Assembly: GCA_048498515.1 (NCBI GenBank)
Contig: JBEHXV010000004.1
Coordinates: 111,750-175,749, forward strand
DNA: 64,000 nucleotides
Direction of reading: 5' to 3'
Origin: UBA4416 sp048498515
GTDB lineage: Bacteria; Bacteroidota; Bacteroidia; B-17B0; Aurantibacillaceae
Shown here: piece after piece, positions 34,674 to 43,095 of the stretch
Layout: every line of letters begins with the position of its first letter
Numbering within the stretch: the first letter of the stretch is position 1
Made by a program: the position numbers and the translations under genes
Notes under the pieces: model-generated
What the model was told of the DNA's origin: nothing
What the model saw: the letters and a program-made list of their open reading frames with translations, nothing else
The model's database searches: none

Positions 34674-35690
34674 ATGCTAAAATTCATTTCTGTTTCCCTG
34701 TTATCGCTCAGCTGCATGGCAGGCATGGCTCAAACCAAAGCGCCCCTCACCGTTGCCTTTTATAATTGCGAAAATTTCTTTGACACCAAAGACGATCCTA
34801 AAAAAGATGATAATGAATTTTTACCCGACTCGAAACTAAAATGGGATGAAACCCGTTTTATGAACAAGCTGCAGAAAGTGGCGCAGGTATTGGATTCGAC
34901 CGTTGAAGGCCCGGGTCTGCCCGCTTTGGTGGGTTTGGTGGAGATTGAAAATAAGGAAGTGCTGGACGAACTTGTTTCCAAATCGCAATTCAAGGACCAT
35001 TCGTACGGCGTATTGGCAACCGATAGCCCCGATGACCGAAGCATTGATTGCGGCTTACTGTACGATAAATCGGTTTTTAAACTGGTTGATTTTAAAGAAC
35101 TGAATGCCACCAACCCTGCTTTGGGCAATTATAAAACACGCAATGTATTGTTTGCCACACTAAAAGCCACCAATGGCGATGTGTTTTATGTATTTGTGAA
35201 TCACTGGCCAAGCCGTCGCGAAGGCGAAAAAGAAAGCGAGCCCCGCCGTATTTACGCTGCCGAGCAGGTTCGCAACAAAATAAACGACCTGCAGAAAAAA
35301 GACGCCAACACCAAAATAATTGTCATGGGCGATTTTAACGATCATCCCGATAACAGCAGCATTTTAAATACCTTAAAGGCAAGCGACGCCCCAAAAGAAA
35401 AAGGTGACCTGTACAATGCTTACCAAACCCTTGACAGGGAAAAACAGGGAACCCACTATTTTGATAAGGAATGGCGCGTGCTCGACCAGATCATTGTTTC
35501 ACAAGGCTTTATTGGCGCTAAAAAAGGTTATTCCTTTAACCCAAAGAACGCGCATATTTTAAAGAAGGATTTTGTGTTGTTTAAAAACGCTAAAACCGGC
35601 GAAGAGAGGCCAAACAGGACCTACAGCGGCGAAAAATACTTTGGCGGTTACAGCGACCACCTGTCCATTTACGTTGAGCTAAACCAGTAG
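34674..35690 (+). CDS. secreted endonuclease/exonuclease/phosphatase family protein
   Basis: A 338-residue exported protein with a signal peptide (MLKFISVSLLSLSCMAGMAQ). The fold signature of the DNase I-like superfamily is present: VAFYNCENFFDTKDDP, GLVEIENKEVLDEL (metal-binding Glu), VNHWPSRREG, IVMGDFNDHPD and the catalytic GGYSDHLSIY (Asp-His). It probably cleaves nucleic acids or phosphoesters outside the cell. The ATG at 34674 is chosen because the -7 box ends 3 bases before it. The 3' end overlaps the 3' end of a convergent gene by 12 bases. Confidence 0.88.
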   Translation: MLKFISVSLLSLSCMAGMAQTKAPLTVAFYNCENFFDTKDDPKKDDNEFLPDSKLKWDETRFMNKLQKVAQVLDSTVEGPGLPALVGLVEIENKEVLDELVSKSQFKDHSYGVLATDSPDDRSIDCGLLYDKSVFKLVDFKELNATNPALGNYKTRNVLFATLKATNGDVFYVFVNHWPSRREGEKESEPRRIYAAEQVRNKINDLQKKDANTKIIVMGDFNDHPDNSSILNTLKASDAPKEKGDLYNAYQTLDREKQGTHYFDKEWRVLDQIIVSQGFIGAKKGYSFNPKNAHILKKDFVLFKNAKTGEERPNRTYSGEKYFGGYSDHLSIYVELNQ

Positions 35691-36128
35691 GTCTTCTACT
35701 GCTTTCAGTTGTTCCGATTTTGAATAAATGCCAAGTTGTTGCTGGCACCAGGTCTCAGCGTCGGCCAGTTTATCGAACACTTTATACGGATAAGCTGGCT
35801 TGTGAAATTTAAAGTAAAAATTAGCAACCAGTTTATGGGCCAGCGTTTTTACCAAAACGGCCATGCAAATTTTAGGGAATAAGGCTTCGTTTTTTTTCGC
35901 ATAGGTTCTTGCTTCTTCAGAGTACACCACATTATCGTTCTCACAATAAAAAATAAAGGCGTAGCTGTTTCCTTCTGCTATATCGCTGTAAGCTTGTATG
36001 TTTTCCTTTGACTGCTGAACCCCGATCTCGGAATTTTTTTTGAGCATAACCCGCACAACACCGTCATCGCATAAGGAAATGCGGGTAGTTGCCGTTTCGG
36101 AGACTTTGATTACTTTAAAGACAGCCAT
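35679..36128 (-). CDS. STAS-like small protein, copy 2
   Basis: A 149-residue cytosolic protein, paralogous to the next gene upstream (shared GVVRVMLKK, KICMAVLVKTLAHKLVANFYFKFHKP and KVFDKLADAETWCQQQL patterns). The alternation of beta strands and a final helix starting ADAETW recalls the SpoIIAA/STAS-like fold, but no phosphorylatable serine motif is clear. Its ATG overlaps the TAA of the upstream copy (TAATG), so translation is coupled. Function is unknown. A partner-switch role with the SpoIIE phosphatase at 12415 is possible but unsupported. Confidence 0.7.
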   Translation of the reverse strand: MAVFKVIKVSETATTRISLCDDGVVRVMLKKNSEIGVQQSKENIQAYSDIAEGNSYAFIFYCENDNVVYSEEARTYAKKNEALFPKICMAVLVKTLAHKLVANFYFKFHKPAYPYKVFDKLADAETWCQQQLGIYSKSEQLKAVEDLLV

Positions 36129-36559
36129 TAATGTATGTGCAGGTTTTGTTGTTTATGTCGCTCCAGTTGATCGAGGCACCATTTTTCGGCATCATCCATT
36201 TTGGTGAATACCTTAAAAGGGAAACTCGGCTTATTGATCTTAAAATAAAAATCGGCCAGTAATTTATGCGATAATCGTGTTACAACCACCGCGTTACAAA
36301 CCTTGGGAAAGGAAAACTCTTCTTTTTTCGCGAAAGCCCTTCCATCTTCTGTTACATTTGAGGAACCATCCTCGGCATAATAAATGTATGGGTGGCATTG
36401 GCCTTCCACTAAAGCATTATACTTGTCAAAAATTTTTTCAAATTGTTTGGCATTTACATCCACTTTTTTCTTTAACATTACCCTTACAATGCCATCGCTG
36501 CAAACCGAAATTTGCGCCGCTTCAGTATCAGCTTTTTTTATCACAGAAAAGTAAGGCAT
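36128..36559 (-). CDS. STAS-like small protein, copy 1
   Basis: About 143 residues. It shares the same block order as its downstream paralogue: GIVRVMLKKK, SFPKVCNAVVVTRLSHKLLADFYFK and FTKMDDAEKWCLDQL. The start ATG at 36559 aligns with the paralogue's first residues (MPYFSVIKK against MAVFKVIKV), which rejects a TTG 24 bases upstream. The pair probably arose by tandem duplication and may form a heterodimer. It is divergent from the aminopeptidase gene at 36611. Confidence 0.7.
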   Translation of the reverse strand: MPYFSVIKKADTEAAQISVCSDGIVRVMLKKKVDVNAKQFEKIFDKYNALVEGQCHPYIYYAEDGSSNVTEDGRAFAKKEEFSFPKVCNAVVVTRLSHKLLADFYFKINKPSFPFKVFTKMDDAEKWCLDQLERHKQQNLHIH

Positions 36560-36610
36560 TAAAAAATTGAGTATATTAGTCAAAACAAATATAACAAAAT
36601 AATCGACAAA

Positions 36611-37903
36611 ATGAAATATTCCAGCATAAAAAATCAGCTATTCATCGATAATCGTAAAAATTTTGCTAAAAACCTGAAGCCAAATTCACTGGCTTTATTC
36701 GTTAGTAACGACATATTACCTACCAACGCCGACGGCTCACTTGCCTTTATTCAAAACAGCGATTTGTTTTACCTGAGCGGTGTTGACCAGGAAGATACCA
36801 TTTTAATGATCTTTCCGGATGTAAAGGACGGCAAGCACAAGGAAGTGCTGTTTATTAAAGAAACCAGCGAGCTCATTGCCATTTGGGAAGGTGCTAAACT
36901 TACCAAGGCACAGGCTACTGAAGTGAGCGGCATTGAGCATATTTACTGGCACCATGAGTTCGACAAGGTATTTAAAACCTTTGCCTTCCAGGCCGAAAAT
37001 TTTTACCTGAACAGCAATGAGCATACCCGCCGTTATATTGACATGGAAACGGCCGAAATGCGTTTCAACAACAAGTTAAGGGCACAGTTCCCGCTCCACA
37101 AGGTTGAGCGTTCGGCGCCTATTATGCATAAGATCCGCTCGGTAAAACACCCTATTGAGATCGACCTGATGCAGCAGGCCTGCAACATTACCGAGAAAGG
37201 CTTCCGCCGCTTGCTGAGCTTTACCAAGCCGGGCGTGATGGAATATGAAATTGAGGCCGAACTGATCCACGAATTTGTGCGTAACCGCAGCCGCGGCTTT
37301 GCCTACGGACCCATTATTGCCAGCGGGCACAATGCCTGTGTACTTCACTATATTGAGAACAACAAGCCTTGTAAAGATGGTGACGTGATTCTGCTGGACG
37401 TAGCGGCAGAATACGCCAACTACGCCAGCGACATGACACGTGCCATTCCTGTAAACGGCAAATTCACCAAGCGCCAGCGCGAGGTGTACGACGCGGTATT
37501 GCGCGTCATGAAAGCGGCAACAGGCATGCTCAAAGCCGGCAATACCTTTGAGAAATACAACAAGGCGGTTGGCGATTTAATGACCGAAGAATTATTGCAA
37601 CTTGGCCTGATAAAATCGGATGAGGTAAAGAACCAGAACCCGGCCTGGCCTGCTTACAAAAAATATTTCATGCATGGTACTTCGCACTTTATTGGGCTGG
37701 ATGTGCATGATGTGGGCTTTTTTGCCGAGCCCATGCAGGTAGGCAATGCCTTTACGGTTGAGCCCGGCATCTATATCCCGGAAGAGAACCTGGGCATACG
37801 CTTAGAGAACAACATTGTGATTACAGAAGGCGGCAATATTGACCTGATGAAGAACATTCCGCTGGAAGCCGATGAAATTGAGGCTTTGATGAATGCTAAG
37901 TAA
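36611..37903 (+). CDS. pepP: Xaa-Pro aminopeptidase (aminopeptidase P)
   Basis: A 430-residue M24 metallopeptidase that removes an N-terminal residue preceding proline. The N-terminal AMP_N domain is seen in NDILPTNADGSLAFIQNSDLFYLSG. The dinuclear metal ligands are in ILLDVAAEYANYASDMT (two Asp), HGTSHFIGLDVHD (His), VEPGIYIPEE (Glu) and RLENNIV (Glu). Length and motifs fit PepP of the cytosolic type; no signal peptide was seen. It is followed by two lipoprotein genes after a small hairpin. Confidence 0.92.
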   Translation: MKYSSIKNQLFIDNRKNFAKNLKPNSLALFVSNDILPTNADGSLAFIQNSDLFYLSGVDQEDTILMIFPDVKDGKHKEVLFIKETSELIAIWEGAKLTKAQATEVSGIEHIYWHHEFDKVFKTFAFQAENFYLNSNEHTRRYIDMETAEMRFNNKLRAQFPLHKVERSAPIMHKIRSVKHPIEIDLMQQACNITEKGFRRLLSFTKPGVMEYEIEAELIHEFVRNRSRGFAYGPIIASGHNACVLHYIENNKPCKDGDVILLDVAAEYANYASDMTRAIPVNGKFTKRQREVYDAVLRVMKAATGMLKAGNTFEKYNKAVGDLMTEELLQLGLIKSDEVKNQNPAWPAYKKYFMHGTSHFIGLDVHDVGFFAEPMQVGNAFTVEPGIYIPEENLGIRLENNIVITEGGNIDLMKNIPLEADEIEALMNAK

Positions 37904-37924
37904 CCAGTATTCTTGTTATTCGTC

Positions 37925-37945
37925 ACCCTGAACTTGTTTCAGGGT
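37925..37945. repeat. intergenic hairpin (ACCCTGAA type)
   Basis: ACCCTGAA (37925-37932) and TTCAGGGT (37938-37945) form a perfect 8-bp stem. It is the sister copy of the hairpin at 32318-32338. Confidence 0.65.
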
Positions 37946-37971
37946 CTCATTGTTGAATTAGTTAAACTAGC

Positions 37972-38835
37972 ATGCAAAACCAAAAGATAAAAACATACAT
38001 CAAAACGTTTTGCATATTACTTGCATCGCTATTTATTTTTGCCTGTACCCAAAATGATGATTCTGTTATTCTAAAAGAACTTCAGGTTGGAACAAAAGCA
38101 CTGGAGAAAGAATACCGCAATCAACAGTATAAGCTAATGGGAAAGGTTAACCGGGAAGGCGAAAACTTTTTTCCATATCATAAAGTATATTTAGCACATG
38201 ATACTATTCTGAAACTTGCATTTAAACAGCTTAATGACAGTAGCTTTTGCAACCTGTATAAGATGTTGATTAAAAAAAACAATTTATTTTTCGATAGTGT
38301 TGCGAAAGCAGGCCCAAAGTTCTGGCCACGTGATTATCCATTATTTATATTTAAGGATGACAGCCTCTATTTGAAGGCTATACCTGAAACTTATAAAAGG
38401 GAATTTATTAAACAACGTGTTTTAAGACATTGGATTTCCTGCTCTGAACTTATTGCAGGTTCAACAGACAGGCTTGCCATTCGTTGTGGTGGATGGCGTT
38501 TTAAGCAATATGGGTTTCAACTGAATGTTCAGCAAAAAGATACTGTTACACAACTTAAATTAACACACGTAACCTATAATGATTACAACAAACAACATTC
38601 ACACATAGAGTTCAAAAGCTTGTTTCGCATTGAAAGAAAAGAAGAGTTTGAGCTTGCCAAAGAAATCGATCTGAAAAATCAGGTTTTATTTGTTTCTGAA
38701 TATACCAGTGATTTAACTATAAAAACAAAATCGCTTCGACCGGGTCAATATTCCCTAATCGTAAAAGTTCAAACCATTTCAGAACGTTTTGGTCTTCAAG
38801 ATGAGGAAGCTGTTTACAATTTTGAAATCGACTAA
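37972..38835 (+). CDS. putative lipoprotein, paralogue A
   Basis: A 287-residue protein with a lipobox-like signal ending LFIFAC, so lipidation is likely. The mature region carries YLAHDTILKLAFKQL and a mid-segment PRDYPLFIFKDDSLYLKAIPE. The next gene encodes a protein of the same length with matching blocks. I do not recognise a family. The two may be envelope lipoproteins with partner roles. The gene lies 68 bases after pepP. Confidence 0.72.
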   Translation: MQNQKIKTYIKTFCILLASLFIFACTQNDDSVILKELQVGTKALEKEYRNQQYKLMGKVNREGENFFPYHKVYLAHDTILKLAFKQLNDSSFCNLYKMLIKKNNLFFDSVAKAGPKFWPRDYPLFIFKDDSLYLKAIPETYKREFIKQRVLRHWISCSELIAGSTDRLAIRCGGWRFKQYGFQLNVQQKDTVTQLKLTHVTYNDYNKQHSHIEFKSLFRIERKEEFELAKEIDLKNQVLFVSEYTSDLTIKTKSLRPGQYSLIVKVQTISERFGLQDEEAVYNFEID

Positions 38836-38863
38836 AATTAAACCAACTTCAAGAGCATTTAAA

Positions 38864-39736
38864 ATGCAATTAAAACAGGCGCCCTATAAAATCATACTGA
38901 GCTGCATTTTACTTGCGTCATTGTTTATCAGTGCCTGCCATACCGGCACTGATGATAAGATCATTTTAAACCAGCTTAAGCAACAAAACGCATTCCTTGA
39001 AAAACAAATAAAACAATCGCAGTGGATTTTAAAATTTAAGGCTGAGGGTAATTATGCCGCCCGCGCTTATAACAAATTATATTTTAAGCAGGACTCTGCT
39101 GTTGCTTTATTTTTAAAGGGCCTGGCTACATCCGATCAAGACATTGACAAAAAATACAGCGCTTTTATCAGCCGTTCCAACCATTATTTTGATAGCGCCA
39201 ACAGGCAAAACGCAACGCGGTTCCTTCCCGATGATTTTTTATTGTTACTCACCCAAACAGACAGTACGCTTTTTTTGGTTAAAAACGATTCCCTGAAAAG
39301 GGAATTGATTAAACAACAGGTGTTACAGCAAGACCTGGTCATTTCACAATTATGCCGGTCCGGTACATCCGGTGTTGGTATCCGTTTCGATAACCCGAAT
39401 CATTTTGGCTACCGGTTAACCATTGAAAAGAACGCAAGTCATTTTTTATTAAACCTGAAATCTCACGATCCATGGAAGGTTCCTTATTTCGAAAACATGG
39501 AATTTGCATCACTGGCCAGGAATAACAAAGGCGATTATTATTACTCCGATGATGTGACTCATATAAAAACGGAGGTCATTGACGCCAGATACGAAAAAGA
39601 CGCTATTGTGCTAAAAACCAAGCCACTGGCTAAAGGATTTTATAAGATCTATTGCAAAAAGCTCTCAATTTCCGACGATGGCAGGATCATTAAACGCGAT
39701 GCCGAATTCGATTTTGAAATAACTGAAAATCAATAA
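38864..39736 (+). CDS. putative lipoprotein, paralogue B
   Basis: A 290-residue protein with a lipobox signal ending LASLFISAC. It shares blocks with paralogue A (LKRELIKQQVLQ against YKREFIKQRVLR, a DSxLxL segment, and a C-terminal domain with RDAEFDFEI). The ATG at 38864 is chosen because it gives a proper signal peptide; an earlier start would overlap the upstream gene. It follows paralogue A by 28 bases, so the two are co-transcribed. Function is unknown. A sigma/anti-sigma operon with its own promoter follows. Confidence 0.72.
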   Translation: MQLKQAPYKIILSCILLASLFISACHTGTDDKIILNQLKQQNAFLEKQIKQSQWILKFKAEGNYAARAYNKLYFKQDSAVALFLKGLATSDQDIDKKYSAFISRSNHYFDSANRQNATRFLPDDFLLLLTQTDSTLFLVKNDSLKRELIKQQVLQQDLVISQLCRSGTSGVGIRFDNPNHFGYRLTIEKNASHFLLNLKSHDPWKVPYFENMEFASLARNNKGDYYYSDDVTHIKTEVIDARYEKDAIVLKTKPLAKGFYKIYCKKLSISDDGRIIKRDAEFDFEITENQ

Positions 39737-39742
39737 ATTAAC

Positions 39743-39773
39743 TTTATAAGTTGGCCTTTTTAGGTTACCTTTG
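39743..39773 (+). promoter_or_regulatory. -33/-7 promoter of sigma/anti-sigma operon 2
   Basis: TTTA (39743-39746) and TACCTTTG (39766-39773) are 19 bases apart, giving a leader of about 30 bases before the ATG at 39807. Confidence 0.6.
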
Positions 39774-39806
39774 GCTCCCTGAGGTATTAATATAAACAAA
39801 GACTTT

Positions 39807-40382
39807 ATGTCGAAAGCTACGTACACCGACCTTGAATTTATTGAAGGGCTCAAGCATAACAACGATGCGGTGCTGCGTGCTTTGTACAAAAAGTATTATA
39901 ACCTCGTTCTTAAATATGTTGTAAACAATAGTGGAAGCAGCGAAGCCGCAGCCGATATTTACCAGGAAACACTGATCGTTTTGTATGAAAATGCGCAAAA
40001 ACCGACCTTCCAGTTAAACTGCCAGCTGCAAACTTTTATTTTTTCTATTGCCAAACGCCTCTGGCTAAAGCAGCTCCGGGGCAGCGGACAATTGACCCGC
40101 TTTAAGGATGATGAGGAAGAGGATGTGGTGGATGTAACGGAAGAGATCACCGATCATTTGAAAAAAGAATCGGATATTGAAAAAATGAATGCCTGCATGG
40201 AAAACCTGGGCGAACCCTGCAAAACACTGTTAAAGGATTTTTATGTGTATAAGCTGAGCATGGACGAGATCTCGGAGAAATTCGGGTATACTAATTCAGA
40301 CAATGCAAAAACGCAGAAATACAAATGTTTACAACGTTTAAAACGTTATTTTTTTGAAGATAAAGAGAGAGTATTAAATTGA
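39807..40382 (+). CDS. ECF-type RNA polymerase sigma factor (pair 2)
   Basis: A 191-residue sigma factor paralogous to the one at 9914. Region 2 is seen in SSEAAADIYQETLIVLYENA and the region 4 helix-turn-helix in DFYVYKLSMDEISEKFGYT. The C-terminal NAKTQKYKCLQRLK corresponds to GAKNQKYRCLEKAK of the paralogue. It is followed by 9 bases and then an anti-sigma gene whose protein carries a trypsin-like domain. A -33/-7 promoter is predicted upstream. Confidence 0.9.
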   Translation: MSKATYTDLEFIEGLKHNNDAVLRALYKKYYNLVLKYVVNNSGSSEAAADIYQETLIVLYENAQKPTFQLNCQLQTFIFSIAKRLWLKQLRGSGQLTRFKDDEEEDVVDVTEEITDHLKKESDIEKMNACMENLGEPCKTLLKDFYVYKLSMDEISEKFGYTNSDNAKTQKYKCLQRLKRYFFEDKERVLN

Positions 40383-40391
40383 AGAGAGATT

Positions 40392-41480
40392 ATGAGAGCA
40401 ACGGAATTATTTGACAATTACATTTTTGGAACGCTAAGTGCAGAAGAAAAAACAGATTTTGAAAGCCGCCTGAAAACGGATGAAGAATTTGCAAACGCTT
40501 TCGAGAAGCATAAAACACTTATTGAGAGCATTAACCAGCATGAGCAACGTGCACATCTAAAGAATATTCTTTCCACTATTCATAAACAGGAATTTGGCAA
40601 AGACGCTAAAATTGTTCCTCTACAGGAAACCTTCATCAAAAAACACGGTAAAACATTTGCCGTTGCCGCTTCGGTTGCTGTGTTTGCGGTTATAGCCACT
40701 GTTACCGTTTTAAGTACCGGCGGTTATTTGCTGAAACAACAAAGCAATGCCATTACCGATTTGAAACGCGACGTGACTGAATTAAAATACTCGCAGGATG
40801 CCATTATTGAAGGCATAAAAGTGGCGGTAAGAAATCCTTCGAAAACCTATGCTCCGGCAAACATTGAAGGAACGGGTTTCGCTATTAATAACAAAGGTTA
40901 TTTTATTACCAGCTACCATATGGTGAAAAGCGCCGATTCGGTGTTTGTAACCAATAATGTACTCGACAGGGCTTCGGCAAAACTGGTAGCCAGCGAGCCT
41001 GCATTAGATATTGCCATTTATAAGATTGATAATACCGAAGCCATTAAAAATATTCCTTTCCCGTTCTCGTTTAAAGATCATGCTTCTGAGATCGGTGATA
41101 AGATCTTTACCCTGGGCTACCCGCGTCGCGATGTCGTTTATGGCGAAGGCTCTTTAAGTTCGCTAAGCGGTTTTGGTAACGATACCACCATGTACCAAAT
41201 CTCTATTCCGGTAAACCCAGGTAACAGTGGTGGTCCTATTATGGACGAACAAGGCAATATTATTGGTGTAATTCGTGGTAAACAAAGCTCGGCCGAAGGA
41301 ACCGGCTTCGCTGTTAAAGCCGCTTTCATAAAACAAACCATTGATAAACTGGAGAACGACTCTTTGAAAAAAGACATGGCTTTGGTGACTAAAAAGTCGA
41401 ACTTAAGGGGATTAAAACGCAGCGAACAAATTAAAAAGATACAACCATTTGTTTTCAACGTCATGGTGTATAAAAAATAA
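40392..41480 (+). CDS. membrane anti-sigma factor with periplasmic HtrA/trypsin-like domain
   Basis: A 362-residue protein. Residues 1-70 look like a Bacteroidota anti-sigma region (LFDNYIFGTLSAEEKTDFE). A membrane helix spans about 88-110. A coiled segment at 115-145 links to a serine protease domain with all three catalytic residues: H176 in FITSYHMVK, D206 in EPALDIAIYKI and S279 in NPGNSGGPIM. No PDZ domain follows. The layout suggests that the protease acts in the periplasm and controls, or is controlled by, release of the sigma factor encoded just upstream (inference). Confidence 0.8.
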   Translation: MRATELFDNYIFGTLSAEEKTDFESRLKTDEEFANAFEKHKTLIESINQHEQRAHLKNILSTIHKQEFGKDAKIVPLQETFIKKHGKTFAVAASVAVFAVIATVTVLSTGGYLLKQQSNAITDLKRDVTELKYSQDAIIEGIKVAVRNPSKTYAPANIEGTGFAINNKGYFITSYHMVKSADSVFVTNNVLDRASAKLVASEPALDIAIYKIDNTEAIKNIPFPFSFKDHASEIGDKIFTLGYPRRDVVYGEGSLSSLSGFGNDTTMYQISIPVNPGNSGGPIMDEQGNIIGVIRGKQSSAEGTGFAVKAAFIKQTIDKLENDSLKKDMALVTKKSNLRGLKRSEQIKKIQPFVFNVMVYKK

Positions 41481-41500
41481 GCCTAAACGTTACAACATAA

Positions 41501-41531
41501 AAAAGCCTTCCCAAATAACAGGAAGGCTTTT
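41501..41531. terminator. bidirectional rho-independent terminator
   Basis: AAAAGCCTTCC and GGAAGGCTTTT form an 11-bp stem with a 9-base loop between convergent genes. It has A- and T-runs on both sides. Confidence 0.85.
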
Positions 41532-41541
41532 ATTTTGTGAT

Positions 41542-42066
41542 CTATTTTACCCGTTTGTAATTAAATGGAATGGTGTCCTGTCCTCCCTGCTTATTCTTTC
41601 CTACAATAAAGGCATTTACGGTGTTGTTATCCGGCAATGTATAATTAATATCATTAGGGAAATCGTGCGCCGGATTACTGAATTGTACTGTTTTTTCAGT
41701 TAAGATCCCCGCGGTAAATTTCACGGCTTTTCCATCGTTTTGCCCGCTTACCGTATTTTCAAAAATCCATTTCCCCTGTTCTTCGTAAATTTTTGCACGC
41801 TCCTGGAAAGCGGTATCCTTCCCGTTTAATACATACACTACCGAGGCATAGGTGCCATCGGGGTTTTTGGTCCATCGCTCAAAGCTTTTGCCATCTTCAC
41901 TCTGCCAAATGCCAAGCAGCTTGTCAAACACCAAAGGATCAGGTGTTACACTTTCTTCTTTTGTTTGTGTGGCTGTCTCTGTTGTGGTATCTGAAGCGCC
42001 ACAACTTAAAAATAAAAAGGCTCCTACACCCAGGACGGTCTTTAATGCTGAATTATTTTTTTTCAT
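41542..42066 (-). CDS. putative lipoprotein (DUF6265-like)
   Basis: A 174-residue protein with a lipobox signal (LFLSCGAS), a Ser/Thr-rich spacer (TTTETATQT), and then a domain starting DKLLGIWQSEDGKSFERW and containing AKIYEEQGKWIFE. The LGIWQ start and beta-rich core recall DUF6265, a lipocalin-like domain of Bacteroidota. It is likely surface or periplasmic. The role is unknown. It is convergent to the protease gene through a shared terminator. Confidence 0.7.
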   Translation of the reverse strand: MKKNNSALKTVLGVGAFLFLSCGASDTTTETATQTKEESVTPDPLVFDKLLGIWQSEDGKSFERWTKNPDGTYASVVYVLNGKDTAFQERAKIYEEQGKWIFENTVSGQNDGKAVKFTAGILTEKTVQFSNPAHDFPNDINYTLPDNNTVNAFIVGKNKQGGQDTIPFNYKRVK

Positions 42067-42124
42067 AAACTGTTTTTTGGCAAAGATGTAAAAGCCATGT
42101 CTTTAAAAATTGTACAAATGCGAC

Positions 42125-42943
42125 TTAAACGCCTCCTGTAAATAACCGGGTAAGTTCGGCATCTTCCTTAAAGTACTCTTTTGGCCTGAGACCCGAAAAT
42201 GCTTTAAAATCCCGGTAAAAATGACTCTGGTCAAAATACCCTGCCTCGTAGGTGATCGTAGTAAGGCTTTTTACTTTTTTTTGCTGAATGATCTTAAACA
42301 CGTTTTGAAAGCGCACAATTTTAAGAAGCATTTTTGGGGTCATGCCTATTTCCTTGTTAAAGCGCCGCTCCAGGTGCCGTCGCCCCATATGTAGTTTTTC
42401 CGAAAGTGTTTCGATCCGAACGGGTTCCTGCTTACTGATAATGTTTTCCAATAGGCTTGATGGAAGCAGTGGCTTGAATTGTTGTTCCTTGAGCATTGAC
42501 AGGAGAAGTTTTTCAACGAGCGTTTTTCGTTCAGCTAATGTGTTAGCCCCGCAAATTTCTTTTTCAATAGTGGCGGCTGCAGGTCCAAAAAAAGAGGTCA
42601 GTGAAACATAAGTATTGGCAATGCTTTTTACAGGAACCCTTGAAAAAGCAGAAAGCCCACCCGGGTAAAACCGTACCGCAATAATCCCGCTTTCGCCCCT
42701 AGGACCTATCTCAATGTATTTGGTCAATGGCCCAAATACAAAGCTTTTGGGCTGTGTTTTTATGTTACCTGTTTTGGTTTTTATCCTGAATTGATCGCCA
42801 TAATGGATAATAAGCTCAGGACAAGCGTCAGGTAATACTTTTTCAAGTGGCCGCAAACCTTCTGTTTTCTTGTCTTCCAGCACCCAAATACATTTTACAT
42901 AAGGCGCCAGTGCTTTAAGGGGTGTGAGCTCTTTATAATACAT
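42125..42943 (-). CDS. AraC-family regulator with DUF6597-type N-terminal domain
   Basis: A 272-residue regulator. The N-terminal domain (YVKCIWVLED, PDACPELIIHYGDQF, SGIIAVRFYPGG) matches the beta-barrel N-terminal domain of DUF6597 regulators. The C-terminal AraC helix-turn-helix pair is in EKLHMGRRHLERRFNKEIG and YEAGYFDQSHFYRDFKAFSG. No target gene is evident; it is transcribed alone. The ligand is unknown. Confidence 0.85.
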   Translation of the reverse strand: MYYKELTPLKALAPYVKCIWVLEDKKTEGLRPLEKVLPDACPELIIHYGDQFRIKTKTGNIKTQPKSFVFGPLTKYIEIGPRGESGIIAVRFYPGGLSAFSRVPVKSIANTYVSLTSFFGPAAATIEKEICGANTLAERKTLVEKLLLSMLKEQQFKPLLPSSLLENIISKQEPVRIETLSEKLHMGRRHLERRFNKEIGMTPKMLLKIVRFQNVFKIIQQKKVKSLTTITYEAGYFDQSHFYRDFKAFSGLRPKEYFKEDAELTRLFTGGV

Positions 42944-43042
42944 TGTCGATCCATGAAGATAGTTTTTTATCGGTTCTTATTTCCATTTTCTTAAAATAAA
43001 AGGGCCATGTTGTAGAATAATGTGCATTATTGTAACACACGA

Positions 43043-43076
43043 TAAAAAAATAGTCCGCATGGTTTATGCGGACTAT
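43043..43076 (-). terminator. rho-independent terminator of the plug-domain gene
   Basis: ATAGTCCGCAT (43050-43060) and ATGCGGACTAT (43066-43076) form a perfect 11-bp stem with a GGTTT loop. On the minus strand it is followed by seven T. Confidence 0.85.
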
Positions 43077-43095
43077 TAACTATTATCAAATTACC

